From the NCBI RefSeq assembly GCF_003987435.1, contig NZ_PIQG01000001.1, positions 1 to 64,000 of the forward strand: a DNA stretch of 64,000 nt, in the 5' to 3' direction. The notes beneath the pieces were generated by a model. That model had not been told where the DNA came from. It saw only the letters and a program-made list of their open reading frames with translations, and searched no databases. Positions 24,843 to 33,678 of the stretch are shown here, piece by piece. Source of the DNA: Pseudidiomarina taiwanensis. GTDB taxonomy: Bacteria; Pseudomonadota; Gammaproteobacteria; Enterobacterales; Alteromonadaceae. Every line of letters begins with the position of its first letter. Position 1 is the first letter of the stretch. The position numbers were made by a program, and so were the translations under genes.

Positions 24843-25451
24843 CTAGCGATACAACTGCGCTAATTGCGGTAGCAGCTGCTGTAGCGCCTTACCACGATGG
24901 CTAATCTCGCGCTTACGCTCAGCAGGTAATTCAGCTGCACTTAGGCCTTCTGCGGCGACCCAAAAAATCGGATCGTAGCCAAATCCACCTTGCCCTCTCG
25001 GTTCAGGTAAAATAGTTCCCCGCCACTCGCCTTGGCTGATGATAGGAGTTGGGTCGGATGCGTGACGGACAAGCGCTAACACACAAATAAAGCTGGCTGC
25101 GGAATTTTCAATTCCACGCGCTTTGAGCTGTTGCAGAACTTTATCAATATTCGCCGTATCTGATTTATCCGTACCGGCGTAGCGCGCTGAGTAAATTCCA
25201 GGTTCACCATTTAAGCCGTGGACGGCCAAACCTGAATCATCGGCCAAAGCAGGAAGTCCGGTTAGTGCCGCGGCATGACGCGCTTTCAAAATAGCGTTCT
25301 CAATAAAGCTCAAGCCAGTCTCGTCAGCATCACTTACCCCAAGTTCCCCTTGTGGGATAATCTCGATGGCTAACGGTGCAAATAACTCTGAAAATTCACG
25401 CAACTTGCCCTTATTACCGGAGGCCAGCACGATTTTTTGCTTGTTTGACAT
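24843..25451 (-). CDS. rdgB: XTP/dITP pyrophosphatase RdgB
   Basis: RdgB hydrolyses non-canonical purine nucleoside triphosphates (dITP, XTP) to monophosphates, keeping them out of DNA and RNA. The 202-aa protein has the Ham1 fold signatures IVLASGNKGKLREF (5-18), ETGLSFIENAILKARHAA, ALADDSGL (metal-binding Asp pair), PGIYSARYAG, and GGFGYDPIFW. GGAAG lies 6 nt before the ATG. The start codon overlaps the stop of DUF4426 by one base (TAATG), and hemW follows after 3 nt. Confidence 0.96.
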   Translation of the reverse strand: MSNKQKIVLASGNKGKLREFSELFAPLAIEIIPQGELGVSDADETGLSFIENAILKARHAAALTGLPALADDSGLAVHGLNGEPGIYSARYAGTDKSDTANIDKVLQQLKARGIENSAASFICVLALVRHASDPTPIISQGEWRGTILPEPRGQGGFGYDPIFWVAAEGLSAAELPAERKREISHRGKALQQLLPQLAQLYR

Positions 25452-25882
25452 TAATTCTTCCAGAACTCTTGGTTGAAGCGCAGTTCATGCTGTTCGTTGC
25501 CATCACTAACCGTTATAAAAAACCGCAATCTTTCGTTGGGAGTGAAGTCTACTTCAGTAATGTAATAGACAGCTTCGCCCTCAACCACCTCAGTAAAATC
25601 TAACCGTTGTTGTTGACTGAGTGGGTTCATGACATAACCGCTCACATTAACCTGTTGTGCTGGCTTACCGGGTAGCTCAGCGGCAAGTACAGCAATGTTC
25701 AAAACAGCATTGGTTTGGCTTCGGGTAATATCATATTGGCGCGCCATTTCCGCTCTTAAGAAGGTGGAATTAAACGCATTATAATGAATTTCCCACGGCC
25801 CTAACCGAGTGCTCTGTTCGGCCACAGCAGAATTGCTCCAAGCGCCTAATAGCAGCGCCAACATTAGCAGTAGCTTCGGCAT
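25451..25882 (-). CDS. DUF4426 periplasmic protein
   Basis: A 143-aa exported protein of unknown function. It has an N-terminal signal peptide (MPKLLLMLALLLGAWSNSAV, likely cut after AVA), then a compact beta-rich domain with LGPWEIHYNAFNSTFL, which is the recognisable DUF4426 start, and a C-terminal LRFNQEFWKN. No cysteine lies at the cleavage site, so it is not a lipoprotein. It is fixed between yggT and rdgB in an operon, with a one-base overlap with rdgB. The conserved place suggests a function linked to the envelope, but none can be assigned. Confidence 0.85.
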   Translation of the reverse strand: MPKLLLMLALLLGAWSNSAVAEQSTRLGPWEIHYNAFNSTFLRAEMARQYDITRSQTNAVLNIAVLAAELPGKPAQQVNVSGYVMNPLSQQQRLDFTEVVEGEAVYYITEVDFTPNERLRFFITVSDGNEQHELRFNQEFWKN

Positions 25883-25905
25883 ATCAAATCTCCGTTTCGC
25901 TTCGA

Positions 25906-26430
25906 TTAAACGCCAAGCACAACGCGCACGGCTTGAATGGCGATAAGCACGATCAGCACGGATAGATCGAGTCCGCCAAGTGGAGGAATAATTCTGCGCA
26001 CAGGGGCGAGAATCGGCTCTGTCAGTTGCACCAATAGACCAACCATCGGATTATAACCCTGCACAAACCAGCTCATGATGGCGCGAATAATGAGTACCCA
26101 AAAGAGCAAATCAAAAAACTGTTGCGCGAGTCCTAGCAGCCCGAAACGGAGCAAGTCTGGCACGTTCGATGCGTAGCCAAGCATGGCAAATAGTGCCAGA
26201 AACTTACTGACACTTATCACATAAGCAAGCGTGAGTGCGGCTAAATCCCAGCGTCCGACAGTGGGAATGACACTGCGTAGTGGGGTTACGATCGGATTGG
26301 TTGCTTTGACCACGAACTGCGACAAGGGGTTGTAAAAATCGGCCCGTGAAACTTGCAACCATACCCGCAAGATCATCACCATGAGATATAGTTCGAAAGC
26401 AATTCGAACCAGAAATTCGATTAATTGCAT
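25906..26430 (-). CDS. yggT: YggT family membrane protein
   Basis: A 174-aa inner-membrane protein of two tandem YGGT repeats. Each has a hydrophobic helix, a LRVWLQVSRADFYNPLSQFV-like or IRAIMSWFVQGYNPM-like amphipathic stretch, and a TNPIVTPLRSVIP or TEPILAPVRRIIP motif, followed by another helix. Family members have been linked to osmotic or K+ tolerance and to cell division or envelope integrity in different bacteria, so the exact role is unsettled. It sits 28 nt after proC. Confidence 0.9.
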   Translation of the reverse strand: MQLIEFLVRIAFELYLMVMILRVWLQVSRADFYNPLSQFVVKATNPIVTPLRSVIPTVGRWDLAALTLAYVISVSKFLALFAMLGYASNVPDLLRFGLLGLAQQFFDLLFWVLIIRAIMSWFVQGYNPMVGLLVQLTEPILAPVRRIIPPLGGLDLSVLIVLIAIQAVRVVLGV

Positions 26431-26458
26431 AATGCACTCACTTTACTATCAGGCAGAC

Positions 26459-27286
26459 TTAAAATAATTCGGCCATTTCTTGATTGCGCTTCACCGCAGC
26501 GCGAACTGCATCCGCTGAAATCTGCTCGAGGTTAGCTTGCTGGTAAACCTCAACACCTTTCGCGGTAGAGCCACCTTTACTGGTCACCTGACTGCGCAAA
26601 TCCGCTAATTCGAGGTCACTGTGTGATGCCATTTTAGCAGCGCCAAGGGCAGTTTGCTGCACCATTTCACGTGCTTTATCGAGGTCAAATCCAAGTGCCT
26701 CTGCGGCTTTCTGCAAGGTCGCCATAAATTCAAAGAAATACGCGGGGCCACTACCTGCTACTGCCCCAAGAATATCGAGTTGATCTTCATTTTCGACCCA
26801 AACGCTTTTGCCGACACCATTGAAAGTATGTTCAATAAAGTCACAATCGGCAGATGTTGCGCGATCATCACTGACAAGTCCTGATAGACCCTCACCAACC
26901 AGAGAGGGGGTATTTGGCATCACCCGAATCATGCGAATATCTTCGTTTAAGTAGTTTCTATATTTATCGAATCGAATACCTGCAGCAATCGAAACGATGA
27001 GTTTGCTTTCTAAATCTGTGACGGTTGTGCGTAAATGTTCACACACATCTGCCATAAGTTGTGGTTTGACAGCCAACACTATCACTTCTGCGGCTTCGGC
27101 GATTTCGACATTGTCTTGACTGGTTTGAACATTGAGTTCGTTCTTTAACTTGTCGAGTTTAGCGGTGCTTGGGTTACTTACAAAAATATGATCCGCTGGG
27201 TAGCCACTGGCAACCATCCCGCCGACAATACTTTGGGTCATATTTCCAGCGCCAATAAAACCGATTTTGCGAATAGGTGTTGTCAT
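26459..27286 (-). CDS. proC: Pyrroline-5-carboxylate reductase ProC
   Basis: ProC reduces pyrroline-5-carboxylate to proline, the last step of the pathway started by proB and proA at 17787-20149. The 275-aa protein has the Rossmann start RKIGFIGAGNMTQSI, VKPQ, VSIAAGI, the dimer and substrate region RVMPNTPSLVGEGLSG, GSGPAYFFEFM, and TSKGGSTAKGVEVYQ near the C terminus. The start at 27286 has an almost perfect AGGAGG 6 nt upstream, so a start four codons earlier, inside that site, is less likely. It lies between yggS and yggT. Confidence 0.97.
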   Translation of the reverse strand: MTTPIRKIGFIGAGNMTQSIVGGMVASGYPADHIFVSNPSTAKLDKLKNELNVQTSQDNVEIAEAAEVIVLAVKPQLMADVCEHLRTTVTDLESKLIVSIAAGIRFDKYRNYLNEDIRMIRVMPNTPSLVGEGLSGLVSDDRATSADCDFIEHTFNGVGKSVWVENEDQLDILGAVAGSGPAYFFEFMATLQKAAEALGFDLDKAREMVQQTALGAAKMASHSDLELADLRSQVTSKGGSTAKGVEVYQQANLEQISADAVRAAVKRNQEMAELF

Positions 27287-27314
27287 CAATTCCTCCATTA
27301 GGGGATGGGGAGAG

Positions 27315-28001
27315 CTAGGTACGTGCGCCGAATATAGCGGTACCCACGCGAACGAGTGTTGAGCCGCACGCGATTGCTAACTCAAGGTCACCGCTCATGC
27401 CCATCGAGAGTGTATCTACTTCAGGATATTGGGATGAAAGCTCAGAATACAAGTTTGCCATATGCTCGAAACTTTGTTGTTGTTGTGCTTCATCACTGTT
27501 AGCTCGCGGTATCGTCATCAAACCGCGTAATCTGAGTTGTGGATAATCATCGACAAGCGCGGCAAGCTCGGCAATTTGACTCGGAGCAACTCCTGATTTG
27601 GTTTCCTCATCATCGATGTTAACTTGAATCAGTACGTTGAGAGGCCGCAGTCCAGAGGGTCTTTGCTCCGCTAAGCGGCGAATAATTTTAGCGCGATCAA
27701 CTGAGTGAACCCACGCCGCTGTTTTGGCGATATCTTTCGTTTTATTCGATTGAATGGGTCCAATAAAGTGCCACTCTATATCTTTCAAATCAGCTAGTTG
27801 TTGTGCTTTAGTGACAAGTTCCTGCACATAATTTTCACCGAATTTGTGTTGCCCTTGCTGATAAGCTGCTTGGACAGCCGTTGCCGGTTTTGTCTTGCTC
27901 ACAGCTAATAGCTGCACAGAGCTTTGCTCGCGCTGTGAGTTTTCGCAGGCAATTGCAATTTGTTTACGGACTTCAATTAAACCTTCAGCTATGCTTTTCA
28001 T
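27315..28001 (-). CDS. yggS: PLP homeostasis protein YggS
   Basis: A 228-aa PLP-binding protein of the YBL036C/YggS family, a single TIM barrel like the N domain of alanine racemase. It is a non-enzymatic buffer of pyridoxal phosphate and affects amino-acid and keto-acid pools. Visible are LLAVSKTKPATAV (PLP lysine), FGENYVQEL, WHFIGPIQSNKTKDI, and LSMGMSGDLELAI with GSTLVRVGTAIFG. The start is uncertain: the ATG at 28001 aligns with E. coli YggS, another is at 28010, and neither has a good ribosome site. It is the first gene of a six-gene operon and divergent from pilT, as in many gammaproteobacteria. Confidence 0.93.
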   Translation of the reverse strand: MKSIAEGLIEVRKQIAIACENSQREQSSVQLLAVSKTKPATAVQAAYQQGQHKFGENYVQELVTKAQQLADLKDIEWHFIGPIQSNKTKDIAKTAAWVHSVDRAKIIRRLAEQRPSGLRPLNVLIQVNIDDEETKSGVAPSQIAELAALVDDYPQLRLRGLMTIPRANSDEAQQQQSFEHMANLYSELSSQYPEVDTLSMGMSGDLELAIACGSTLVRVGTAIFGART

Positions 28002-28068
28002 CGAGTTCATATTTTTCGTTAGAGTGACCTTGTCATCAAATTCACTGAGTTGCCCATGAGGATACCAC

Positions 28069-29106
28069 ATGGATATTACTGAACTGCTCAGCTTCGCAGT
28101 AAAACACAAATCGTCAGACTTGCACCTTTCAGCAGGCTCGCCACCTCTGATTCGGGTCGACGGCGATGTTCGCAAGATCAATATACCAGAGCTTGATCAT
28201 AAACAGGTACAAGCCTTGGTTTACGAAATTATGAACGATCGGCAACGACGTGAATACGAAGAAAACTTAGAATGCGATTTCTCTTTCGAAGTTCCTGACT
28301 TAGCTCGCTTCCGGGTTAATGTGTTCGTTCAGAACAGAGGCGCAGCTGCTGTTTTACGGACTATCCCGAGTGATGTGTTGACACTTGATCAACTCGGCGC
28401 GCCGGAAATATTTAAATCGATTTCTGACTATCCGCGAGGATTAGTATTGGTGACTGGACCAACCGGTTCGGGTAAATCAACCACACTGGCGGCGATGATC
28501 GATTACATTAATGAAAATAAGTATCACCATATTCTTACCATTGAGGATCCGATCGAATTTGTTCATAAGAACAAGCGAGCACTGATTAACCAGCGGGAAG
28601 TGCATCGTGATACCCATAGTTTTAACGCAGCCCTACGTTCCGCTTTGCGGGAAGATCCTGATGTTATTTTGGTCGGTGAGATGCGCGATTTGGAAACCAT
28701 TCGATTAGCGATGACTGCGGCAGAAACCGGCCATTTGGTGTTCGGGACCTTGCACACTACTTCGGCTCCGAAAACGATTGACCGGATCGTCGATGTGTTC
28801 CCCGGAGATGAGAAGCCCATGGTGCGCTCAATGCTCTCAGAGTCGCTACGCGCAGTTATTTCACAAACTTTGTTAAAGAAAGTCGGGGGCGGGCGTGTTG
28901 CTGCGCATGAAATCATGATTGCCACATCAGCGATTAAAAACCTGATTCGAGAGGACAAAGTAGCGCAGATGTATTCATCTATTCAAACGGGAGCCGCGCA
29001 GGGCATGCAGACACTCGATCAGAGTTTACAAAACCTGCTTAACTTGGGACTTATTTCTCGTGTTGATGCTAAAGCCAAAGCAACCAGCAAAGATAGCTTT
29101 AATTAA
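28069..29106 (+). CDS. pilT: Type IV pilus retraction ATPase PilT
   Basis: PilT is the hexameric motor that depolymerises type IV pili, powering twitching and DNA uptake. The 345-aa protein has the PAS-like N domain (SSDLHLSAGSPPLIRVDG), Walker A GPTGSGKS (Lys136), an Asp box (ILTIEDPIEF), Walker B (VILVGEMRDLETI), a His box (GHLVFGTLHT) and the PilT-specific AIRNLIRE-like segment near the C terminus (here SAIKNLIREDK). GAGG lies about 8 nt before the ATG. pilU follows after 21 nt. No pilin or assembly genes are in the window. Confidence 0.97.
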   Translation: MDITELLSFAVKHKSSDLHLSAGSPPLIRVDGDVRKINIPELDHKQVQALVYEIMNDRQRREYEENLECDFSFEVPDLARFRVNVFVQNRGAAAVLRTIPSDVLTLDQLGAPEIFKSISDYPRGLVLVTGPTGSGKSTTLAAMIDYINENKYHHILTIEDPIEFVHKNKRALINQREVHRDTHSFNAALRSALREDPDVILVGEMRDLETIRLAMTAAETGHLVFGTLHTTSAPKTIDRIVDVFPGDEKPMVRSMLSESLRAVISQTLLKKVGGGRVAAHEIMIATSAIKNLIREDKVAQMYSSIQTGAAQGMQTLDQSLQNLLNLGLISRVDAKAKATSKDSFN

Positions 29107-29127
29107 TTCTAGCGAAGGACCTTGTTC

Positions 29128-30246
29128 ATGATTCTCGATAAATTACTTGCCGCAATGCTTAAGCACGATGCTTCAGATTTATTTGTATCGGCCGGCTTGG
29201 CGCCCAGTGTAAAAGTTAACGGTGAATTAACCCCGCTAACTGATAAACGGTTATCGAGCGAGGCCGCCCTTGCAGTGGTGAAAGAAGCTCTCGGTAAGGA
29301 GCACGAGGAAGAGTTCTTCGAGCACAAAGAAGCCAATTTTGCGATTGCACGAGAAGGCATTGGCCGTTTCCGGGTCAGTGCATTTTGGCAGCGACAACAA
29401 GCCGGAATGGTGATTCGTCGGATCGTGACTGAAATACCGACAGTCGAACAACTCAATCTGCCTAAGAGTTTAGTTGATTTAATTATGGCCAAGCGTGGTT
29501 TGATGTTAGTGGTCGGTGGCACCGGGACAGGTAAATCAACCAGTTTGGCGGCCCTCATTGGTTATCGGAATCAGCACTAGCGTGGGCATATTTTGACGAT
29601 TGAAGATCCTGTCGAATTCGTGCATCAACATGGTCAAAGTATGGTAACGCAGCGTGAAGTTGGGGCCGATACAGAGTCATTCGAAGCCGCTTTGAAGAGT
29701 TCATTACGGCAAGCTCCGGATGTGATTATGGTGGGTGAGATCCGCTCGCAAGAAGTGATGGAGTATGCACTAACTTTCGCCGAAACTGGCCACTTGTGTG
29801 TGGCAACCTTGCACGCCAACAATGCCAACCAAGCGATTGAGCGGATCATGCAGATGGTTCCCGAGGACAAGGTGAATAAGCTGATGTTCGATTTATCATT
29901 AAACTTACGTGGTATTGTTGCGCAACAGCTTATTCCAACCACCGATGTTAAGCGGGTCGCAGCGATTGAAATCCTGCTTAATACTCCAAGTGTTTCGGAA
30001 AAAATTGCGAAACATGATATGGGTGAAATTAAGTCAATTATGGCTAAGTCAACTGAGCTGGGAATGCAAACCTTCGACCAAGCTCTATTCAACCTCTACA
30101 AAGAGGGCCGAATTACCTATGAAAATGCCCTGCGCCACGCTGATGCACCAAACGATCTTCGCTTAAAAATCAAACTCTCTGGTGAGAATACTGATGATGA
30201 CGGCGATAGTGCGTTAAAAGGCGCGACGCTAGACCTTGATGATTGA
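29128..30246 (+). pseudogene. pilU: pilU, PilT-like retraction ATPase interrupted by an in-frame amber codon
   Basis: The frame from ATG 29128 (GAAGGA 8 nt upstream) to 30246 spans 372 codons, the usual PilU length, and looks intact except that codon 151 (29578-29580) is TAG. Before it are the N domain and Walker A GGTGTGKS (Lys136). After it, in the same frame, are HILTIEDPVEFVH, Walker B VIMVGEIRSQEV, the His box GHLCVATLHANN and an acidic tail typical of PilU. In paralogues this position is a polar residue just before GHI. If Ser TCG was ancestral, one base change would give TAG. The 150-aa truncated product would lack Walker B and be inactive. Possible causes are a recent null mutation, a base-call error, or read-through. 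Confidence 0.88.
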
Positions 30247-30315
30247 GCAATCTAGTCCGCTACGGTAAACTATGCGCCCTTTAATTCAGCCATCTTAGGC
30301 GCAGGTGAGACCGGC

Positions 30316-31353
30316 ATGCGAGTAGTAGGTATTGAGAGCTCTTGTGATGAAACTGGCGTAGCGATCTACGATACAGAGCGTGGACTACTGGCCCATAGAC
30401 TCTACTCACAGGTCAAGCTGCATGCCGATTACGGTGGGGTGGTGCCAGAACTCGCCTCGCGCGACCATGTGCGCAAGACCCTGTCGTTGCTTGATCAAGC
30501 GCTCGCCGACGCTGAATTGACGCGCACCGACATCGATGCTGTGGCATACACTATGGGCCCAGGTTTAGTGGGGGCTTTGCTAGTTGGCAGTTGTATTGGC
30601 CGCAGCTTAGCATTCGGACTCGGCGTACCTGCGCTTGGGGTTCATCATATGGAAGGTCATCTGCTGGCGCCAATGCTCGAGGATGATGCACCAGAATTTC
30701 CATTTATTGCCCTGTTGGTTTCTGGCGGCCACACGCAACTGGTTGAAGTCCGTGGCATCGGTTCCTACCAACTGCTGGGTGAGTCAATTGATGACGCAGC
30801 CGGTGAAGCGTTTGATAAAACCGCTAAACTCATGGGGCTTGAATACCCTGGTGGCCCACGACTCGCTGCGCTTGCCGCAGAGGGGCGGGCTGGGCAATAT
30901 CGATTCCCACGCCCTATGACCGATCGCCCTGGTCTCGACTTCTCCTTTAGTGGTCTCAAAACATTCGCTGCAAACACCATTGCAGACTCGGATAAATCAC
31001 AGCAAGCGCTTGCTGATATTGCCTTTGCGTTTCAAGAGGCGGTCATCGACACCCTGGTGATTAAAGCGCGTCGTGCGATTGAGCAAACTGGACTCAAACG
31101 CTTAGTCGTCGCAGGTGGGGTAAGTGCCAATATTGCCTTGCGGGAGCAACTCACTGAGTTTATGCAGAGGGTCGGCGGTAAGGTTTACTTTCCGAGACCC
31201 GAGTTTTGTACCGATAATGGTGCGATGATTGCTTTTGCCGGAGCGCAACGCTTAGTTGCAGGCGAACGTCAGGATCTGGCCGTGATCACTAAGCCACGCT
31301 GGCCACTTGCTGAATTATCGGCGCTTGATAGGGGTCTCGCTTCCGGCGCGTAA
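30316..31353 (+). CDS. tsaD: tRNA threonylcarbamoyladenosine transferase TsaD
   Basis: TsaD, with TsaB and TsaE, transfers the threonylcarbamoyl group to A37 of tRNAs that read ANN codons. It is essential in most bacteria. The 345-aa ASKHA-fold protein has [15 protein letters not shown] at the N terminus, the metal-binding HMEGH (111-115), [30 protein letters not shown], and [13 protein letters not shown] with [22 protein letters not shown] lies 8 nt before the ATG. Its last 39 nt overlap the convergent plsY gene. Confidence 0.97.
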   Translation: MRVVGIESSCDETGVAIYDTERGLLAHRLYSQVKLHADYGGVVPELASRDHVRKTLSLLDQALADAELTRTDIDAVAYTMGPGLVGALLVGSCIGRSLAFGLGVPALGVHHMEGHLLAPMLEDDAPEFPFIALLVSGGHTQLVEVRGIGSYQLLGESIDDAAGEAFDKTAKLMGLEYPGGPRLAALAAEGRAGQYRFPRPMTDRPGLDFSFSGLKTFAANTIADSDKSQQALADIAFAFQEAVIDTLVIKARRAIEQTGLKRLVVAGGVSANIALREQLTEFMQRVGGKVYFPRPEFCTDNGAMIAFAGAQRLVAGERQDLAVITKPRWPLAELSALDRGLASGA

Positions 31354-31902
31354 GCGCGCGATATTACTTTGGTGACGCCACATGATGAGAACCGAAATCA
31401 TGATGGTTGGCACCGTGTATTGTGGCTTAATCCAGTAGGCGTAAAATGGCGCAAGGCTGACGGTAATGATCGCAGCAAGCGAGGATACCTTGCTGATTCT
31501 AAACACCAAGAGCCAGGTGAGAATGAGCAGAAGAGCCATTTCTGATGCGACTGGGAACATGGCTCCTAGAGCAGTTGCGACGGCTTTACCGCCTTTGAAG
31601 CGAAAATAAAGTGGGTAAATATGGCCAAGGCAGGTCGCAACACCGATTAAGCCAAGATAAAACGGTTCTATACCAAGAAAATATGCGCCCCACACGGGTA
31701 TCATGCCCTTGAGGACATCGAAAAATAGCGTTAGCGCTGCGGGGAGTTTGCCGCCAATCCGATAAACATTGGTCGCGCCCGGATTGTGTGAACCTGTGGT
31801 ACGTGGGTCAGGCAGTTTGAATAGTTTACAGATAAGCACAGCGCTGCTTATTGAGCCAAATAAGTAGGCTGTTAGAATAGTCAGAATGATCAGCGCGCCC
31901 AT
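31315..31902 (-). CDS. plsY: Glycerol-3-phosphate acyltransferase PlsY
   Basis: PlsY acylates glycerol-3-phosphate using acyl-phosphate, giving lysophosphatidic acid, the substrate of PlsC. The 195-aa membrane protein has about five helices and the three conserved cytoplasmic loops: [33 protein letters not shown], and [16 protein letters not shown]-terminal [14 protein letters not shown] motif is typical. It overlaps the end of tsaD by 39 nt tail to tail, and is divergent from folB. E. coli has the same plsY/folB arrangement. Confidence 0.96.
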   Translation of the reverse strand: MGALIILTILTAYLFGSISSAVLICKLFKLPDPRTTGSHNPGATNVYRIGGKLPAALTLFFDVLKGMIPVWGAYFLGIEPFYLGLIGVATCLGHIYPLYFRFKGGKAVATALGAMFPVASEMALLLILTWLLVFRISKVSSLAAIITVSLAPFYAYWIKPQYTVPTIMISVLIMWRHQSNIARLRAGSETPIKRR

Positions 31903-31995
31903 TACGTTTGCTTCTCTGTGTCGTTGAAACGTATCGTGCTTATAGCATACGGGGATTTATTGCGAATTTCCATGAATCAAAGAGTGATGGTGTGA

Positions 31996-32349
31996 ATGGA
32001 TAAAGTTTTAATTGAGCAACTCGTTATTGATGCCTATATCGGCGTCTATGATTGGGAGCACGATGCTCCGCAACCTTTGGTATTTGATATTGAAATGGCT
32101 TGGGACAATAAGCCTGCGGCGGCAACTGATGATATTGCGCTGGCGCTAGATTACGACAAAGTAAGTCAAGCCTTGCAGAAGCTGGTACAAGATCGACCAC
32201 GACAGTTAATTGAGACGATCGCTGAGGAGGCGGCAGCGCTCATTCAAACGGATTTCAAGGTCAGCTGGGTACGGGTCAAAGTAGGCAAGCCAAAAGCCGT
32301 CGCGGCGGCGCAAACCGTTGCGGTAGAAATCGAGCGAGGCTCAAAATAA
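31996..32349 (+). CDS. folB: Dihydroneopterin aldolase FolB
   Basis: FolB cleaves dihydroneopterin to 6-hydroxymethyl-dihydropterin and glycolaldehyde in folate synthesis. The 117-aa protein is full length, with the family start DKVLIEQLVIDAYIGVYDWE (metal-free active site Glu in the YDWE segment), ALDYDKVSQAL, LIETIAEEAA, and VRVKVGKPKAV containing the catalytic Lys. It forms an operon with folK (next enzyme, 4 nt apart) and uppP. Confidence 0.96.
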   Translation: MDKVLIEQLVIDAYIGVYDWEHDAPQPLVFDIEMAWDNKPAAATDDIALALDYDKVSQALQKLVQDRPRQLIETIAEEAAALIQTDFKVSWVRVKVGKPKAVAAAQTVAVEIERGSK

Positions 32350-32353
32350 AACC

Positions 32354-32884
32354 ATGACGCATGTACTGCTAGGGGTAGGGAGCAACCGGCAACGCCAGTA
32401 TCATCTCACTGAGGGACTCATAGCCCTGCATCAAGAATTTGCGACGGCGGACAACCCGTTATACGTGTCGCGGGTGTTCGAGAGCGCTGCAGTCGGCTTT
32501 GATGGTGCCCCTTTCTACAATCTCGTGGTTGGCTTTACAACAGCAGCGTCGGTTGAGTTCATTCAGCAGCGCTGTAAGGCGTTAGAGATACGGTTTGGTC
32601 ATCAACCTGGAGTTGCAAAATACAGCCCGCGTACACTTGATATCGATATATTACTTTATGATCAGATGGTGATGGAGCACCCCGTACAACTGCCAAGGGC
32701 TGAAATACTGCATAACGCGTTTGTTCTGTGGCCACTGGCTGAGCTGGTTCCGAACTTTATTCATCCGCTTGAACAGCGTACACTGCAAAGCCTTTGGGAT
32801 GAGTATGAATCTACACAACAACTTGAACCCATCGAGTTTAGTTTTCCGCAATTACCTTACTTACAACAGGGACGTATGTTATGA
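32354..32884 (+). CDS. folK: 2-amino-4-hydroxy-6-hydroxymethyldihydropteridine pyrophosphokinase FolK
   Basis: FolK transfers pyrophosphate from ATP to 6-hydroxymethyl-dihydropterin, the product of FolB. The 176-aa protein has [14 protein letters not shown] (5-18), [10 protein letters not shown], and the Mg/ATP signature [13 protein letters not shown] (91-103, Asp96 and Asp98 are the metal ligands). [18 protein letters not shown] closes the fold. It begins 4 nt after folB and overlaps uppP by 4 nt (ATGA). In enterobacteria folK usually sits with pcnB, so the folB-folK pairing here gives two consecutive folate steps in one operon. Confidence 0.96.
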   Translation: MTHVLLGVGSNRQRQYHLTEGLIALHQEFATADNPLYVSRVFESAAVGFDGAPFYNLVVGFTTAASVEFIQQRCKALEIRFGHQPGVAKYSPRTLDIDILLYDQMVMEHPVQLPRAEILHNAFVLWPLAELVPNFIHPLEQRTLQSLWDEYESTQQLEPIEFSFPQLPYLQQGRML

Positions 32885-33678
32885 GCACAGTTGAAGCAAT
32901 TTGGTTGGCGCTGATTCAAGGCATCACCGAGTTTTTACCTATTTCAAGTTCAGCTCATTTAATCCTGCCGTCGCAGTTATTAGGATGGAATGACCAAGGC
33001 CTAGCCTTCGATGTAGCGGTTCATGTCGGTACGTTGCTTGCAGTGGTGACCTATTATCGCCGCGAGGTCCTTGGCTTGGTGAAGGGCTGGTTTGGCTCCT
33101 TTACGGGGAATTACAACGCTGATGGACGGCTTGCTTGGTTCATCATTGCCGCAACCATTCCAGCGGGGTTGGCGGGACTATTTGGCAATGACCTGATTGA
33201 AAATTATGCGCGCTCAGCGTTAGTTATCGCGACCACAACTATTTTGTTTGGCCTGTTACTTTGGTACGCAGATGGGCGTGCGGCCGAACATTCTAATTTG
33301 GCGAAACTCTCGTTTAAGCAAGCTCTCCTTATCGGGGTTGCCCAAGCGCTTGCGTTAATACCCGGGACTTCGCGCTCTGGCATTACGATCACTGCGGGCT
33401 TATTACTTGGTTTGACCCGAACTGATGCGGCTAGGTTCTCTTTCCTACTTTCGATTCCTGTCATTGCAATGGCCGGCCTTTATCATGGCGTCAACTTAGT
33501 CGAGCAAGGCGAGGCTGTACAATGGCAACCTGTCTGGATTGGGGTCGTGGTCTCTTTTGTTGCCGCGTACCTCTGTATTCACTTATTCCTAACCGTCATC
33601 GAGCGGATGGGAATGTTGCCTTTTGTGCTTTATCGATTGGCGCTAGGAGCGCTGCTTTTTACTTTTGTATTCTGGTAA
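32881..33678 (+). CDS. uppP: Undecaprenyl-diphosphatase UppP (BacA)
   Basis: UppP dephosphorylates undecaprenyl diphosphate so the lipid carrier for peptidoglycan and O-antigen can be reused. High dosage gives bacitracin tolerance. The 265-aa polytopic membrane protein has the two catalytic signatures [17 protein letters not shown] (13-29) and [17 protein letters not shown] (161-177), and about seven or eight helices. It is coupled to folK by a 4-nt overlap. Its last 20 nt overlap the convergent cca gene. E. coli keeps the same plsY-folB-bacA-cca order, without folK. Confidence 0.96.
   Translation: MSTVEAIWLALIQGITEFLPISSSAHLILPSQLLGWNDQGLAFDVAVHVGTLLAVVTYYRREVLGLVKGWFGSFTGNYNADGRLAWFIIAATIPAGLAGLFGNDLIENYARSALVIATTTILFGLLLWYADGRAAEHSNLAKLSFKQALLIGVAQALALIPGTSRSGITITAGLLLGLTRTDAARFSFLLSIPVIAMAGLYHGVNLVEQGEAVQWQPVWIGVVVSFVAAYLCIHLFLTVIERMGMLPFVLYRLALGALLFTFVFW

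Noticed and set aside
29578-29580. Amber codon as part of a genome-wide recoded genetic code
   Set aside because: TAG ends several normal genes in this window (coaX, trmB, hemW), so it is a working stop codon. Recoding of TAG as an amino acid is not supported.
28563-30092. Long open frames antisense to pilT and pilU (131-152 codons)
   Set aside because: They follow the codon pattern of the sense genes, have no ribosome site and encode low-complexity Ser/Arg-rich sequences. They are shadows.
29593-30246. Second half of pilU as an independent gene
   Set aside because: The only nearby start is a TTG without a ribosome site, and the piece begins in the middle of the ATPase core (Asp box). It is the continuation of pilU.
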